This document shows positions 1 to 6,530 of a stretch of DNA of 6,736 nt, piece after piece (position 1 is the stretch's first letter; every line of letters begins with the position of its first letter). Under the pieces are notes generated by a model. The model was not told the origin of the DNA and searched no databases. It saw only the letters and a program-made list of their open reading frames with translations. The DNA is from an uncultured Marinosulfonomonas sp. GTDB taxonomy: Bacteria > Pseudomonadota > Alphaproteobacteria > Rhodobacterales > Rhodobacteraceae. The translations under genes were made by a program, and so were the position numbers. The DNA is taken from assembly GCA_947311455.1 (NCBI GenBank), contig CAMZKY010000067.1:1-6736 (forward strand), written 5' to 3'.

Positions 1-59
1 AAACGTGGATCTATGCAACGAGGCCGCGTTAGGGGTGTTTTGTATAGGGAAAGTAGGAA

Positions 60-135
60 TGGTGCCCCAAGACGGATTTGAACCGCCGACCTACTATTTA
101 CGAAACAGTTGCTCTACCACCTGAGCTATTGGGGC
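60..135 (-). tRNA. tRNA-Thr (anticodon CGT)
   Basis: Read on the minus strand, the sequence folds into a complete cloverleaf. The acceptor arm is GCCCCAA with TTGGGGC, the D arm is GCTC/GAGC around AGGTGGTA, and the T arm is GGCGG/CCGTC around TTCAAAT. The anticodon stem is ACTGT/ATAGT around the loop TTCGTAA. The loop gives anticodon CGT, which reads the threonine codon ACG, with A at position 37. The discriminator base is A (position 63) and the CCA tail is encoded at 60-62. The length is 76 nt with no intron. It lies 54 bp downstream of the hemY-like stop on the same strand, so it could be co-transcribed or have its own promoter; no clear promoter box is visible. Confidence 0.96.
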
Positions 136-189
136 ATATGCGCGGGTTTTAGCCAAGATTACGCCGATATAAAAGGCCTAATATTTGGC

Positions 190-1698
190 TTATTCTCCGT
201 TCTTTTCACCGCCCAACGCGATTACTTCGCCTTCTACCACTTCCGGCTCTTCTTTGGTTTCGGGCTTTGGCTTTTCGGGGGTAATGTCCGTGGGTTCAAC
301 TGTTTCTTCGGATTTATCCTCAAGCGCGCCCACGATAAGCGGCAGCATTTCCGTGGACGATGGCATCGCCACTTCGCCCTCGGTTGGGGTTGTCCAGCTC
401 ATCGCATCAAAGGTGCCGCAACTGCCGCAAACCGGTGCCCATGCGGAATGCACATTGTGGCAATTATCACAAACCCATTGCGGGCCGCGCGACGCGGTTA
501 ACGCCTTGGTCAGCCAGCCACGCACAACGGAATCTTCTGATCCTTCGCCCCGTTCAATTGCCGCCATAATGGTAAGTGAGCGCGCGGTCGGGTCTTTTTC
601 GACCAGATCACCAATCGCCGCACGCGCCCCGATAAAATCTTTGGCGGCGATGTTCAATTCGGCCAGCAACATTTTGGTTTCGGCATTGTCAGGGTCTATT
701 TTCGTCAGTGCCCTAAACCGTTTGATCCGCGCCTCGGGCGTTTCGTCGGGGTATATTTTGGCAAACACGGCGGCCAAATCAGGGTGTTGATTTGTGCGCC
801 ACGCCTTTTTCACCACATTGCCCGCGGCGCGCAATTTGCCGGCATCGATAAAAGATTGCGCCGCCATCACCGCCGCTGGCACCAATTCGGGCACCATGCG
901 GTTTGCCTCGATCGCTTTGGCGCTTGCTGCGTCTTTGTTGCCGACATCCAGTTCATCGCGCGCCTCGGACAGGGCCAAAACCGCATCGCGGCGCTTATGC
1001 ACATCGCGCGGCAAGGAACCGTGGCGCAATTTCGCACTTAAGGTTTTGCGCGCGCCAACCCAGTCTTCTTTATCTGCCTGTAGACGTAACAAGGTATCCT
1101 GTGTTTCAACATGTTTCGGCTTAATGGCAAAGGCCTTTTCCGCCAGCTTTAGCGCCACTTCGGTTTCGCCAGCTGCCAGTTTTTGCTTCATAATTCCGCG
1201 CACGCCAACAAATCGGGTTTTGTCATCCAGCAACAGGCGCTTATACACTTCTTCGGCTTTTGCGGTATCGCCTGTCATTTCCGCCGCTTGGGCCGAAATC
1301 AGGTTGGTTAGTTCCGGTTTGTTCAGAAATTTTTCGGCTTTAGCTGCTTTGATCATCGCCAAACGCCCCTCGCCCGAGGCCAGCGCCATCATACCCTCTG
1401 ACAATGCCTCATAGCCTTTCTTTTCACGGTTACGATCAAAATACCGCGAAACGGCCGTTTCATCCCCGTTCAGAAATTTGAACACCGCAATCAACAGGCC
1501 CACCAGTTTGAACAGCACCCAAATTAGCGCTAGAAAAATAATCGCCGCAATCACCGCCTGAAGCGGGCCAAGGGTAAATTCCATTCCTGCGATGGCGATG
1601 CGCACACCGGACCCGGCCTCCATCAGATAACCCGCACCCAGCGTCAATCCTGCAATCGCAGCCACAAAAAGAAGTATTTTGATCAAAGACCAGAGCAT
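190..1698 (-). CDS. hemY: HemY-like membrane TPR protein with C-terminal zinc ribbon
   Basis: This 502-residue protein has two hydrophobic segments near the N-terminus (about residues 3-26 and 44-74), the HemY N-terminal arrangement. An alanine-rich helical region of TPR type follows (about 100-400). A four-cysteine ribbon at 408-435 has Cys410, Cys413, Cys424 and Cys427 in a CxxC-x10-CxxC pattern. The last 67 residues form an acidic, proline-rich and probably disordered tail. Despite the name, this HemY is not the protoporphyrinogen oxidase called HemY in Bacillus. No enzymatic motif is visible and its biochemical role is not established. The ribbon is absent from E. coli HemY as I know it and resembles the metal-binding end of LapB. 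The ATG is preceded by AAGGA, which overlaps the upstream mitofilin stop codon; the genes are 10 nt apart, so translational coupling is likely. Family assignment is firm, function is not. Confidence 0.85.
   Translation of the reverse strand: MLWSLIKILLFVAAIAGLTLGAGYLMEAGSGVRIAIAGMEFTLGPLQAVIAAIIFLALIWVLFKLVGLLIAVFKFLNGDETAVSRYFDRNREKKGYEALSEGMMALASGEGRLAMIKAAKAEKFLNKPELTNLISAQAAEMTGDTAKAEEVYKRLLLDDKTRFVGVRGIMKQKLAAGETEVALKLAEKAFAIKPKHVETQDTLLRLQADKEDWVGARKTLSAKLRHGSLPRDVHKRRDAVLALSEARDELDVGNKDAASAKAIEANRMVPELVPAAVMAAQSFIDAGKLRAAGNVVKKAWRTNQHPDLAAVFAKIYPDETPEARIKRFRALTKIDPDNAETKMLLAELNIAAKDFIGARAAIGDLVEKDPTARSLTIMAAIERGEGSEDSVVRGWLTKALTASRGPQWVCDNCHNVHSAWAPVCGSCGTFDAMSWTTPTEGEVAMPSSTEMLPLIVGALEDKSEETVEPTDITPEKPKPETKEEPEVVEGEVIALGGEKNGE
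418..471 (-). other. Zinc-ribbon (rubredoxin-like) cysteine cluster of HemY-like protein
   Basis: These codons cover residues 410-427 of the HemY-like protein: Cys-Asp-Asn-Cys, ten residues including Trp420 and Pro422, then Cys-Gly-Ser-Cys. Trp408 and Trp435 flank the cluster. Two CxxC knuckles ten residues apart are typical of a small metal-binding ribbon. Metal binding is inferred from the pattern, not shown. Confidence 0.75.
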
Positions 1699-1708
1699 CA
1701 GAAAATCC

Positions 1709-2908
1709 TTAGTTACTGTTCAACGCTTGCGACACTGCCGCAATACCGGAAACCACATCAATACGCGCTTGCGCGCCAGCCACCCAATCGGCCAATTCGT
1801 GTTGGCCTGCATCGGGTAATTTGCCAACCAATGCAATCGCACCAGCCAGATCGCCGGTTTTCACCGCCGCACCGGCACGGGACAATACCGCATCAGGATC
1901 GTCACCTTCGCGTGCCTCAATCGAGCGTGCGCCAACTTGCGTGCGCAAAAACGCGCCCAGCTTATCCATCGCGCCATCACCCGTTGTGGCCTTGATCGAA
2001 ACGGCAAGCCCGGCGCGCGCCGGATCGTCAAAGGATTTTTGTAAATCCGCCAGCGTCGCCACGCCTTTAGCCGCGTTGTCGGCTAGGGCTGCTGGAATTT
2101 CCACATCTGTTGCAGATCCCAGTTCTTTCAACGCTGCGCCAAACGGCGTGCCGCTTTCAATCGCCGTTTGTATCTGAGACATGGCCGTGCGGACCGTTGC
2201 TGCCTTGGCTTTACTGTCGGCACTGCTTTCTAATGACGCGGCTTTTTCCTCGGCACTTTTGATCTTGGCTTCGGCTTCGGCTGTGGCTTTTTCAACGGCG
2301 GCGCGTTGCTCTTCGATCTGGGCACGCATCGCTTCCAACTCACGCTCATATGCGGCGGCGGCCTCGGATGTTACGCCGGTGCCCTCGGAAATCGGGCGTT
2401 TTTCAACGGTTGTCAGGCGCGCTTCAATCGCGGCGATTGTTTCGGATACGCCGGCTAGTTTATCATCAATCATTCCCGAAACCTGCCCATCGGCATCACG
2501 CAATTCGGCAATCGCAACAGTTAGATCATCGGTGTTAGAGTTAGACAGCGCAGCTATTTTCGCTTCGGCCTCGGTCAGTTGTGTTTTCTGCACATCCAGC
2601 GCCGCCGCAAGTTTGGCAATCATCGCGGGGTCAACATGCGGCTGGTTGATGAAATAATACGTCGCCGCACCAAACCCGATACCACCGGCAACAATTCCGC
2701 CAATCAAAACCGGTAACACACCTGATTTCTTTTTCTCATCCGCCTTGGGTGTTTCGGTCTTTGGATCGTCTTTTTTCACGGGTGGCTTTTTAACGGCAGG
2801 GGGCCGCGTATTTCGTGGTTTTTTGGTTTCCTTCACCACAACGGCATCTTCGATCTTTTTAACGGGCTTTGTGTTTGGTTTTTTAGAAGGTTCTTTAGGG
2901 TTGGCCAC
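1709..2908 (-). CDS. Mitofilin/Mic60-like inner-membrane coiled-coil protein
   Basis: This 399-residue protein begins with a Lys/Pro-rich hydrophilic stretch of about 62 residues, expected in the cytoplasm. One glycine-rich membrane span follows (about 63-87), then a long Ala/Glu-rich coiled-coil region (about 95-235, broken near 171-182). The C-terminal helical domain (about 240-399) matches the position of the mitofilin domain. This is the architecture of alphaproteobacterial Mic60 homologues, which are anchored in the inner membrane with the coiled coil in the periplasm. In that family the protein shapes membrane invaginations and contacts the outer membrane. The start is GTG at 2906-2908, supported by a strong AAGGTGAG 5 nt upstream; the next in-frame Met (residue 96) lies after the membrane span. 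The gene sits between hemD and hemY, a conserved alphaproteobacterial neighbourhood. The coiled coil makes sequence similarity easy to overstate; the call rests on architecture plus context. Confidence 0.82.
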   Translation of the reverse strand: MANPKEPSKKPNTKPVKKIEDAVVVKETKKPRNTRPPAVKKPPVKKDDPKTETPKADEKKKSGVLPVLIGGIVAGGIGFGAATYYFINQPHVDPAMIAKLAAALDVQKTQLTEAEAKIAALSNSNTDDLTVAIAELRDADGQVSGMIDDKLAGVSETIAAIEARLTTVEKRPISEGTGVTSEAAAAYERELEAMRAQIEEQRAAVEKATAEAEAKIKSAEEKAASLESSADSKAKAATVRTAMSQIQTAIESGTPFGAALKELGSATDVEIPAALADNAAKGVATLADLQKSFDDPARAGLAVSIKATTGDGAMDKLGAFLRTQVGARSIEAREGDDPDAVLSRAGAAVKTGDLAGAIALVGKLPDAGQHELADWVAGAQARIDVVSGIAAVSQALNSN

Positions 2909-2922
2909 GTGAACTCACCTTT
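2909..2922 (-). promoter_or_regulatory. Ribosome binding site that fixes the GTG start of the mitofilin-like gene
   Basis: On the minus strand AAGGTGAG lies 5 nt before the GTG start codon. It is the best Shine-Dalgarno match in the window. It decides the start, because no ATG occurs in frame before the transmembrane segment is passed. Confidence 0.75.
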
Positions 2923-2933
2923 TTCGAATCAAA

Positions 2934-2963
2934 ATCATACCTGCCGCACTGCGGCATACTAAA
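2934..2963 (-). promoter_or_regulatory. Candidate promoter with internal palindrome, upstream of mitofilin-like gene
   Basis: On the minus strand a -10-like TATGAT (2934-2939, five of six bases matching TATAAT) follows a weak -35-like TTTAGT (2958-2963) with an 18-bp spacer. The spacer contains the perfect inverted repeat TGCCGC-AGT-GCGGCA (2942-2956). Transcription would start about 20 nt before the GTG codon. This would let the mitofilin-like and hemY-like genes be expressed separately from hemD, possibly under a repressor that binds the palindrome. The -35 box is poor, so the promoter itself is uncertain; the palindrome is certain. Confidence 0.35.
2942..2956. repeat. Perfect 6-bp inverted repeat with 3-bp loop
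   Basis: TGCCGC and GCGGCA are separated by three bases, between the hemD stop and the mitofilin-like start. As RNA it would form a short, stable hairpin in either direction. Read from hemD it is followed by GGTATGATTTTGATTC, which has no continuous T tract. A classical intrinsic terminator is therefore unlikely; an operator or a weak attenuator fits better. Confidence 0.6.
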
Positions 2964-3002
2964 TCCAGACTACCTCGGGTTTCTAGCGCCCTCAAGTAAG
3001 CC

Positions 3003-3701
3003 TTATGCGTCGTAATGCCTCTTAATTGCCTGTAACGTCGCGTCGGCATTCGGGGCATCGGCAACGGTAACTGTCATATTTTCAAGGCCGGAAACCACCT
3101 GCGCCACGGCATCACTGATCGCAATGATATGAATCGGCGCACAAGCATTCCCCATCTCGGCGACAAATAGCTTAGCAGTGCGGGGCGAGAATAGGGGAAG
3201 AATCACAGTTTCGTAACCCTCAAGCAAATTACGCGCCTGTTTGGTTAACGGCCTAGGCGTCTGTCGATAGGCGGTTACCGGCTGGATTGGCACCCCCCTT
3301 TGGGTTAAAACCGTGGCAATATCACCGCGCACATGTTCGCCCCTGACGTGAATAAGTGGGCCTTTGGTTTGCCCTAAAATCAGTTCGACCAAATCACCCG
3401 CGTTGCCCCCTGCAGAAACCGCATCAAACCCCGCATCCTGTGCAACGCGCATGGTTTTATCGCCAACACAATAGGCGCGAATGTTTGCTGGCGGACAGGC
3501 GTTAACCCCGTTCACCGAGGTAAAGATCACCCCTTTAAACCGCGTATCAATCGGCGGGATCGGCAGGGTTTCAATCCAGATTAACGGCGAAATCACTGGC
3601 GTAGCCCCCGTCGCATCACGGCACATTTTGGCAAACTGTTCCGATTGCGCCTGTGGACGGGTCAGTAATATTTTTGGCGTATTTTGATTGTCTGACGTCA
3701 T
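3003..3701 (-). CDS. hemD: Uroporphyrinogen-III synthase
   Basis: HemD closes the linear tetrapyrrole hydroxymethylbilane with inversion of ring D to give uroporphyrinogen III in the cytoplasm. At 232 residues it has normal length for this poorly conserved family. Recognisable family positions are LLTRP (12-16), the segment VIFTSVNGV (58-66), VGDKT (79-83), HVRGEHVRGD (118-127), TAYRQ with Tyr145, and FSPRTAKLF (171-179). These give the usual two-lobed alpha/beta arrangement, with the N- and C-terminal parts forming one lobe. The ATG has AGGTAA about 10 nt upstream. It is the first gene of the leftward set, divergent from tsaD across 47 bp. hemC, its partner in many bacteria, is not in the window. 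The 94-bp gap before the next gene leaves room for separate regulation downstream. Confidence 0.92.
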   Translation of the reverse strand: MTSDNQNTPKILLTRPQAQSEQFAKMCRDATGATPVISPLIWIETLPIPPIDTRFKGVIFTSVNGVNACPPANIRAYCVGDKTMRVAQDAGFDAVSAGGNAGDLVELILGQTKGPLIHVRGEHVRGDIATVLTQRGVPIQPVTAYRQTPRPLTKQARNLLEGYETVILPLFSPRTAKLFVAEMGNACAPIHIIAISDAVAQVVSGLENMTVTVADAPNADATLQAIKRHYDA

Positions 3702-3748
3702 AGAACAATGTTACCTGCGCTTAACCCTAATCACAACTGGCGCGCCTT
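3702..3748. promoter_or_regulatory. Divergent intergenic region between hemD and tsaD
   Basis: These 47 bp must hold 5' signals for both hemD (left) and tsaD (right). The hemD ribosome site AGGTAA lies at its left end. Next to tsaD is the perfect palindrome GGCGCGCC (3739-3746), two bases before the ATG, where a Shine-Dalgarno would be expected. I see no convincing -35/-10 pair for either gene inside the gap, so the promoters may extend into the coding ends. Confidence 0.5.
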
Positions 3749-4843
3749 ATGAAAACCCTGACCGTTCTTGGATTGGAAAGCAGCTGCGATGATACCGCCG
3801 CCGCCGTGGTGCGCCATACAATTGGCGAACCTGCACAAATTCTGTCATCTATCGTGTTTGGTCAAACCGAACTGCACGCTGAATTTGGCGGCGTGGTGCC
3901 CGAAATCGCCGCGCGCGCCCATGCCGAACGGCTGGATATTTGCGTGGAGCAGGCGCTTGAAGCGGCGGGATTGGGGCTAAAAGACATGGACGCCATCGCC
4001 GTCACCGCCGGCCCTGGTCTGATTGGTGGTGTATTGTCTGGGGTAATGTGTGCCAAAGGATTGTCGGCGGGATCTGGTATTCCGCTGGTTGGCGTTAACC
4101 ATCTTGCAGGTCATGCCCTGACACCCAGATTAACTGATAATGCCGCGTTCCCCTATTTAATGCTGCTGGTGTCGGGTGGCCATTGCCAATTTCTGATCGC
4201 TAAAAGCAATGATGATTTCGCCCGCCTTGGCGGCACCATTGATGATGCCCCGGGCGAAGCGTTTGACAAAACCGCCAAATTGCTGGGCCTTCCGCAGCCA
4301 GGCGGGCCATCGGTTGAGGCCGAGGCGAAATCAGGCGATCCAAAACGCTTCTCGCTGCCGCGCCCGCTATTGGATCGGGCTGGTTGCGATATGTCGTTCT
4401 CCGGTTTGAAAACCGCTTTGCTGCGCACCCGTGATAAAATCGTGGCGCAGCATAACGGATTGCCCAGACAAGATCGTGCTGATCTTTGTGCCTCGTTTCA
4501 AACGGCGGTTTCCGATGTGTTGGCCGAAAAAACCCGCCGTGCGTTGAAAAAATACCTTGAACTTGCGCCTTCTGCCCCCCTGCTGGCCGTTGCGGGAGGG
4601 GTTGCGGCAAATACCCAACTTCGCGCCGCGTTAGAGACTGTTTGCGCCGAATTAGATGTCACCTTTACCGCACCACCGCTGGCCCTATGCACCGACAACG
4701 CCGCGATGATCGCATGGGCGGGGTTAGAGCGGTTTAGAGACGGAAAATCCGATGATTACGGCCTATCAGCCCGACCGCGCTGGCCCTTGGATAAAACCAG
4801 CCCGTCAATGTTGGGATCAGGCAAAAAAGGCCCAAAAGCATGA
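3749..4843 (+). CDS. tsaD: tRNA N6-threonylcarbamoyladenosine (t6A) transferase subunit TsaD
   Basis: TsaD (also Gcp/YgjD, Kae1 in archaea and eukaryotes) transfers the threonylcarbamoyl group from threonylcarbamoyl-AMP to A37 of tRNAs that read ANN codons. It works with TsaB and TsaE, neither of which is encoded here. The 364-residue protein has the ASKHA-type signature: LGLESSCDDTAAAV (7-20), FGGVVPEIAARAH (46-58), and NHLAGH (117-122) with the metal ligands His118 and His122. It also has LVSGGH (140-145), a glycine-rich nucleotide segment around 161-187, SFSGLKTALL (216-225), VAGGVAANTQLR (281-292), and CTDN (314-317) with the third metal ligand Asp316. All key residues are present. A short Lys/Ser/Gly-rich tail follows the conserved core. 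It leads the rightward operon and overlaps gpsA by 4 nt. No Shine-Dalgarno is evident before the ATG. Confidence 0.97.
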   Translation: MKTLTVLGLESSCDDTAAAVVRHTIGEPAQILSSIVFGQTELHAEFGGVVPEIAARAHAERLDICVEQALEAAGLGLKDMDAIAVTAGPGLIGGVLSGVMCAKGLSAGSGIPLVGVNHLAGHALTPRLTDNAAFPYLMLLVSGGHCQFLIAKSNDDFARLGGTIDDAPGEAFDKTAKLLGLPQPGGPSVEAEAKSGDPKRFSLPRPLLDRAGCDMSFSGLKTALLRTRDKIVAQHNGLPRQDRADLCASFQTAVSDVLAEKTRRALKKYLELAPSAPLLAVAGGVAANTQLRAALETVCAELDVTFTAPPLALCTDNAAMIAWAGLERFRDGKSDDYGLSARPRWPLDKTSPSMLGSGKKGPKA

Positions 4844-5805
4844 GCATTTCTATTCTGGGCGCAGGGGCCTTTGGCACCGCTTTGGCGATTTCATTGGCTC
4901 GTAACGGTCAGGCGATTACCCTGTGGGCGCGCGACGTGAAGCAGGCACAAGACATGCAAAAGATGCGCGAAAATGTGAAACGCCTGAAAGGGCATCCATT
5001 TCCGGAAAGCCTGACAATTGCCAATGATCTATCCAGCGCCACGCGATCCGAAATCCTGCTTTTGGCGGTGCCGATGCAGCAGCTTACGGCATTTGCCGAG
5101 CAACACCAAACCCACCTCAATCACAAAACCCTTGTCGCCTGTTGCAAAGGGATCGACGTTAAATCTGGCCGCGGCCCGGTGGAAATCCTAAAAACTACTA
5201 TTTCGGAATCGTGGATCTCAATCCTGACCGGCCCCAGCTTTGCCAATGACATCGCCCAGGGCCTTCCCACTGCGCTTACGCTGGCCGTCGATGGCGAAAC
5301 CCGTGGCCGCGATTTGCAAATGAAGCTATCCACCGACAATCTGCGCCTTTACCTTAGCCTTGATCCCAAAGGTGCCGAACTGGGTGGTGCGCTGAAAAAT
5401 ATAATCGCCATTGCCAGTGGTGCCGCCATTGGCGCGGGCCTTGGCGAAAGCGCGCGCGCCGCGATTATGACGCGTGGTTTTAGCGAGATGCAACGGCTGG
5501 CCGAAGCATTGGATGCAAGGGCAGAGACCCTGTTTGGGTTATCCGGTTTTGGCGATCTAACCCTGACCTGCACCTCGACCCAATCGCGAAATTACCGTTA
5601 CGGGCTGGCCTTGGGCGCGGGTATTGGATTTGATGAAAACACCACGGTTGAGGGGGTTGCAACAGCCAAAGCGGTGTCTAACCTTGCCCAAAACCTAAAA
5701 GTCGACATGCCAATCACCGCCGCAATCAACCGTGTTTTAGCAGGTGAAACCGGCCTGCATGAGGAAATGACTACCCTTCTTTCGCGGCCTTTAAAAAAGG
5801 AATAA
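4840..5805 (+). CDS. gpsA: NAD(P)+-dependent glycerol-3-phosphate dehydrogenase
   Basis: GpsA reduces dihydroxyacetone phosphate to sn-glycerol 3-phosphate, the backbone for phospholipid synthesis, in the cytoplasm. The 321-residue protein has a Rossmann start with GAGAFGTA (7-14), the dinucleotide-binding site. Further motifs are AVPMQ (76-80), CCKGI with Lys103, TGPSFA (130-135), and GGALKNIIAIASG (182-194) with the catalytic Lys186. The C-terminal part includes a substrate-binding stretch around 234-252 (GLSGFGDLTLTCTS, then R-N). Length and motif order are normal and no break is seen. The ATG is inside ATGA, shared with the tsaD stop, and AAGG lies 9 nt upstream within tsaD, so translation is probably coupled to tsaD. 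Confidence 0.96.
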   Translation: MSISILGAGAFGTALAISLARNGQAITLWARDVKQAQDMQKMRENVKRLKGHPFPESLTIANDLSSATRSEILLLAVPMQQLTAFAEQHQTHLNHKTLVACCKGIDVKSGRGPVEILKTTISESWISILTGPSFANDIAQGLPTALTLAVDGETRGRDLQMKLSTDNLRLYLSLDPKGAELGGALKNIIAIASGAAIGAGLGESARAAIMTRGFSEMQRLAEALDARAETLFGLSGFGDLTLTCTSTQSRNYRYGLALGAGIGFDENTTVEGVATAKAVSNLAQNLKVDMPITAAINRVLAGETGLHEEMTTLLSRPLKKE

Positions 5806-5808
5806 ACC

Positions 5809-6099
5809 ATGCTTGTTGCCCTGATTGCCCATGACAAACCAAACGCCCTGCATATCCGGCAGGAAAATCGCGATGCCCATATCCGTTATTTAGAAAAATC
5901 TTCGGGCATTGATTATGCCGGCCCGTTTTTGTTTGAAGATGGAAACATGTGCGGTTCATTGTTGATTTTAGATGTCCCAGATTTAGAAAGCGCCCAGCGC
6001 TGGGCAGATAATGATCCTTACGCCAAAGCCGGATTGTTTGAATCCGTAATGCTGAAACCCTGGAAAAAGGTTGTTGTGAACGATGTATTGGTTGTTTAA
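5809..6099 (+). CDS. YciI family protein
   Basis: This 96-residue protein has the compact ferredoxin-like YCII fold pattern. A beta strand starts at residue 2 (LVALIAHD). A helix carries R-D-A-H-I-R-Y-L (21-28) with His24, a central strand runs CGSLLILDV (48-56), and a helix contains SAQRWADNDPYAKAGL (61-76) with Asp69. The family is related to muconolactone isomerase-type dimers and is proposed to have a His/Asp-based active site. The reaction is unknown for most members, including this one. It begins 3 nt after the gpsA stop, with AAGGA 7 nt before the ATG. Its 3' end overlaps the EVE gene by 17 nt, which marks it as part of the tsaD operon. Confidence 0.85.
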   Translation: MLVALIAHDKPNALHIRQENRDAHIRYLEKSSGIDYAGPFLFEDGNMCGSLLILDVPDLESAQRWADNDPYAKAGLFESVMLKPWKKVVVNDVLVV

Positions 6100-6493
6100 A
6101 TCCGAACCCAACGCCTGGAGCTGGGATGATCAGGTTGCCAAAGGTGACACGGGCGAAGAATGGGACGGGGTGCGCAATTATCAGGCCCGCAATATCATGC
6201 GGCAGATGGAGATTGGCGATCTTGGGTTTTTCTATCATTCGCAAAAGGAAAAATCCGTGGTTGGCATTGTCGAAATCATTGCCCCCGCTCATCCCGACAG
6301 TACCACCAATGATGACCGTTGGGAATGTGTCGATATCAAAGCTGTGCGCGCCCTGAAAAATCCCGTCACGCTGGCGATGTGTAAATCCGATCCACGATTG
6401 GCGGATATGGTTTTGGTAAAAAACACGCGGCTGTCGGTTCAGCCGATCACACCTGCCGAATGGGACGTTATCCTTGAGTTAGGGAATTCTTAA
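6083..6493 (+). CDS. EVE domain-containing protein (THYN1-like)
   Basis: The 136-residue protein is a stand-alone EVE domain, of the PUA-like superfamily. It starts MYWLFKSEP, as bacterial THYN1-like proteins do, and has the signature WDGVRNYQARN (27-37), which lines the ligand pocket. IGDLGFFYHS (44-53) and VVGIVEII (59-66) follow. EVE/YTH-like domains bind modified bases in DNA or RNA; the ligand of this protein cannot be read from sequence. The start is well fixed: an in-frame TGA lies at 6077-6079, so ATG 6083 is the first possible start, inside the YciI gene. An AAGG at 6067-6070 is somewhat distant (12 nt). Overlap by 17 nt with the YciI gene implies translational coupling. A role in RNA modification biology beside tsaD is attractive but only inferred. 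Confidence 0.9.
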   Translation: MYWLFKSEPNAWSWDDQVAKGDTGEEWDGVRNYQARNIMRQMEIGDLGFFYHSQKEKSVVGIVEIIAPAHPDSTTNDDRWECVDIKAVRALKNPVTLAMCKSDPRLADMVLVKNTRLSVQPITPAEWDVILELGNS

Positions 6494-6530
6494 CCGCTCG
6501 CCGCGTTAACCACGCGTTGCGATGGCTATT

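Noticed and set aside
1..59. Possible gene end or regulatory signal left of the tRNA
   Set aside because: The stretch is too short and shows no motif, hairpin or open frame that I can support.
171..189. Possible intrinsic terminator just after the hemY-like stop (imperfect GCC...GGC hairpin followed by CTTTTAT on the minus strand)
   Set aside because: The stem has only three G-C pairs, a mismatch and almost no room for a loop, so it is too weak to call.
185..790. A 201-codon open frame on the plus strand opposite the hemY-like gene
   Set aside because: It lies wholly antisense to a well-supported gene, is Ser/Ala-rich as expected from the reverse of biased codons, and has no recognisable domain.
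2181..2657. A 158-codon open frame on the plus strand opposite the mitofilin-like gene
   Set aside because: Its low-complexity Ala/Ser content mirrors the Ala/Glu-rich coiled coil on the other strand; there is no independent start signal or domain.
5771..6292. A 173-codon minus-strand open frame across the YciI and EVE genes
   Set aside because: It spans two convincing plus-strand genes and their junction and encodes no recognisable protein.
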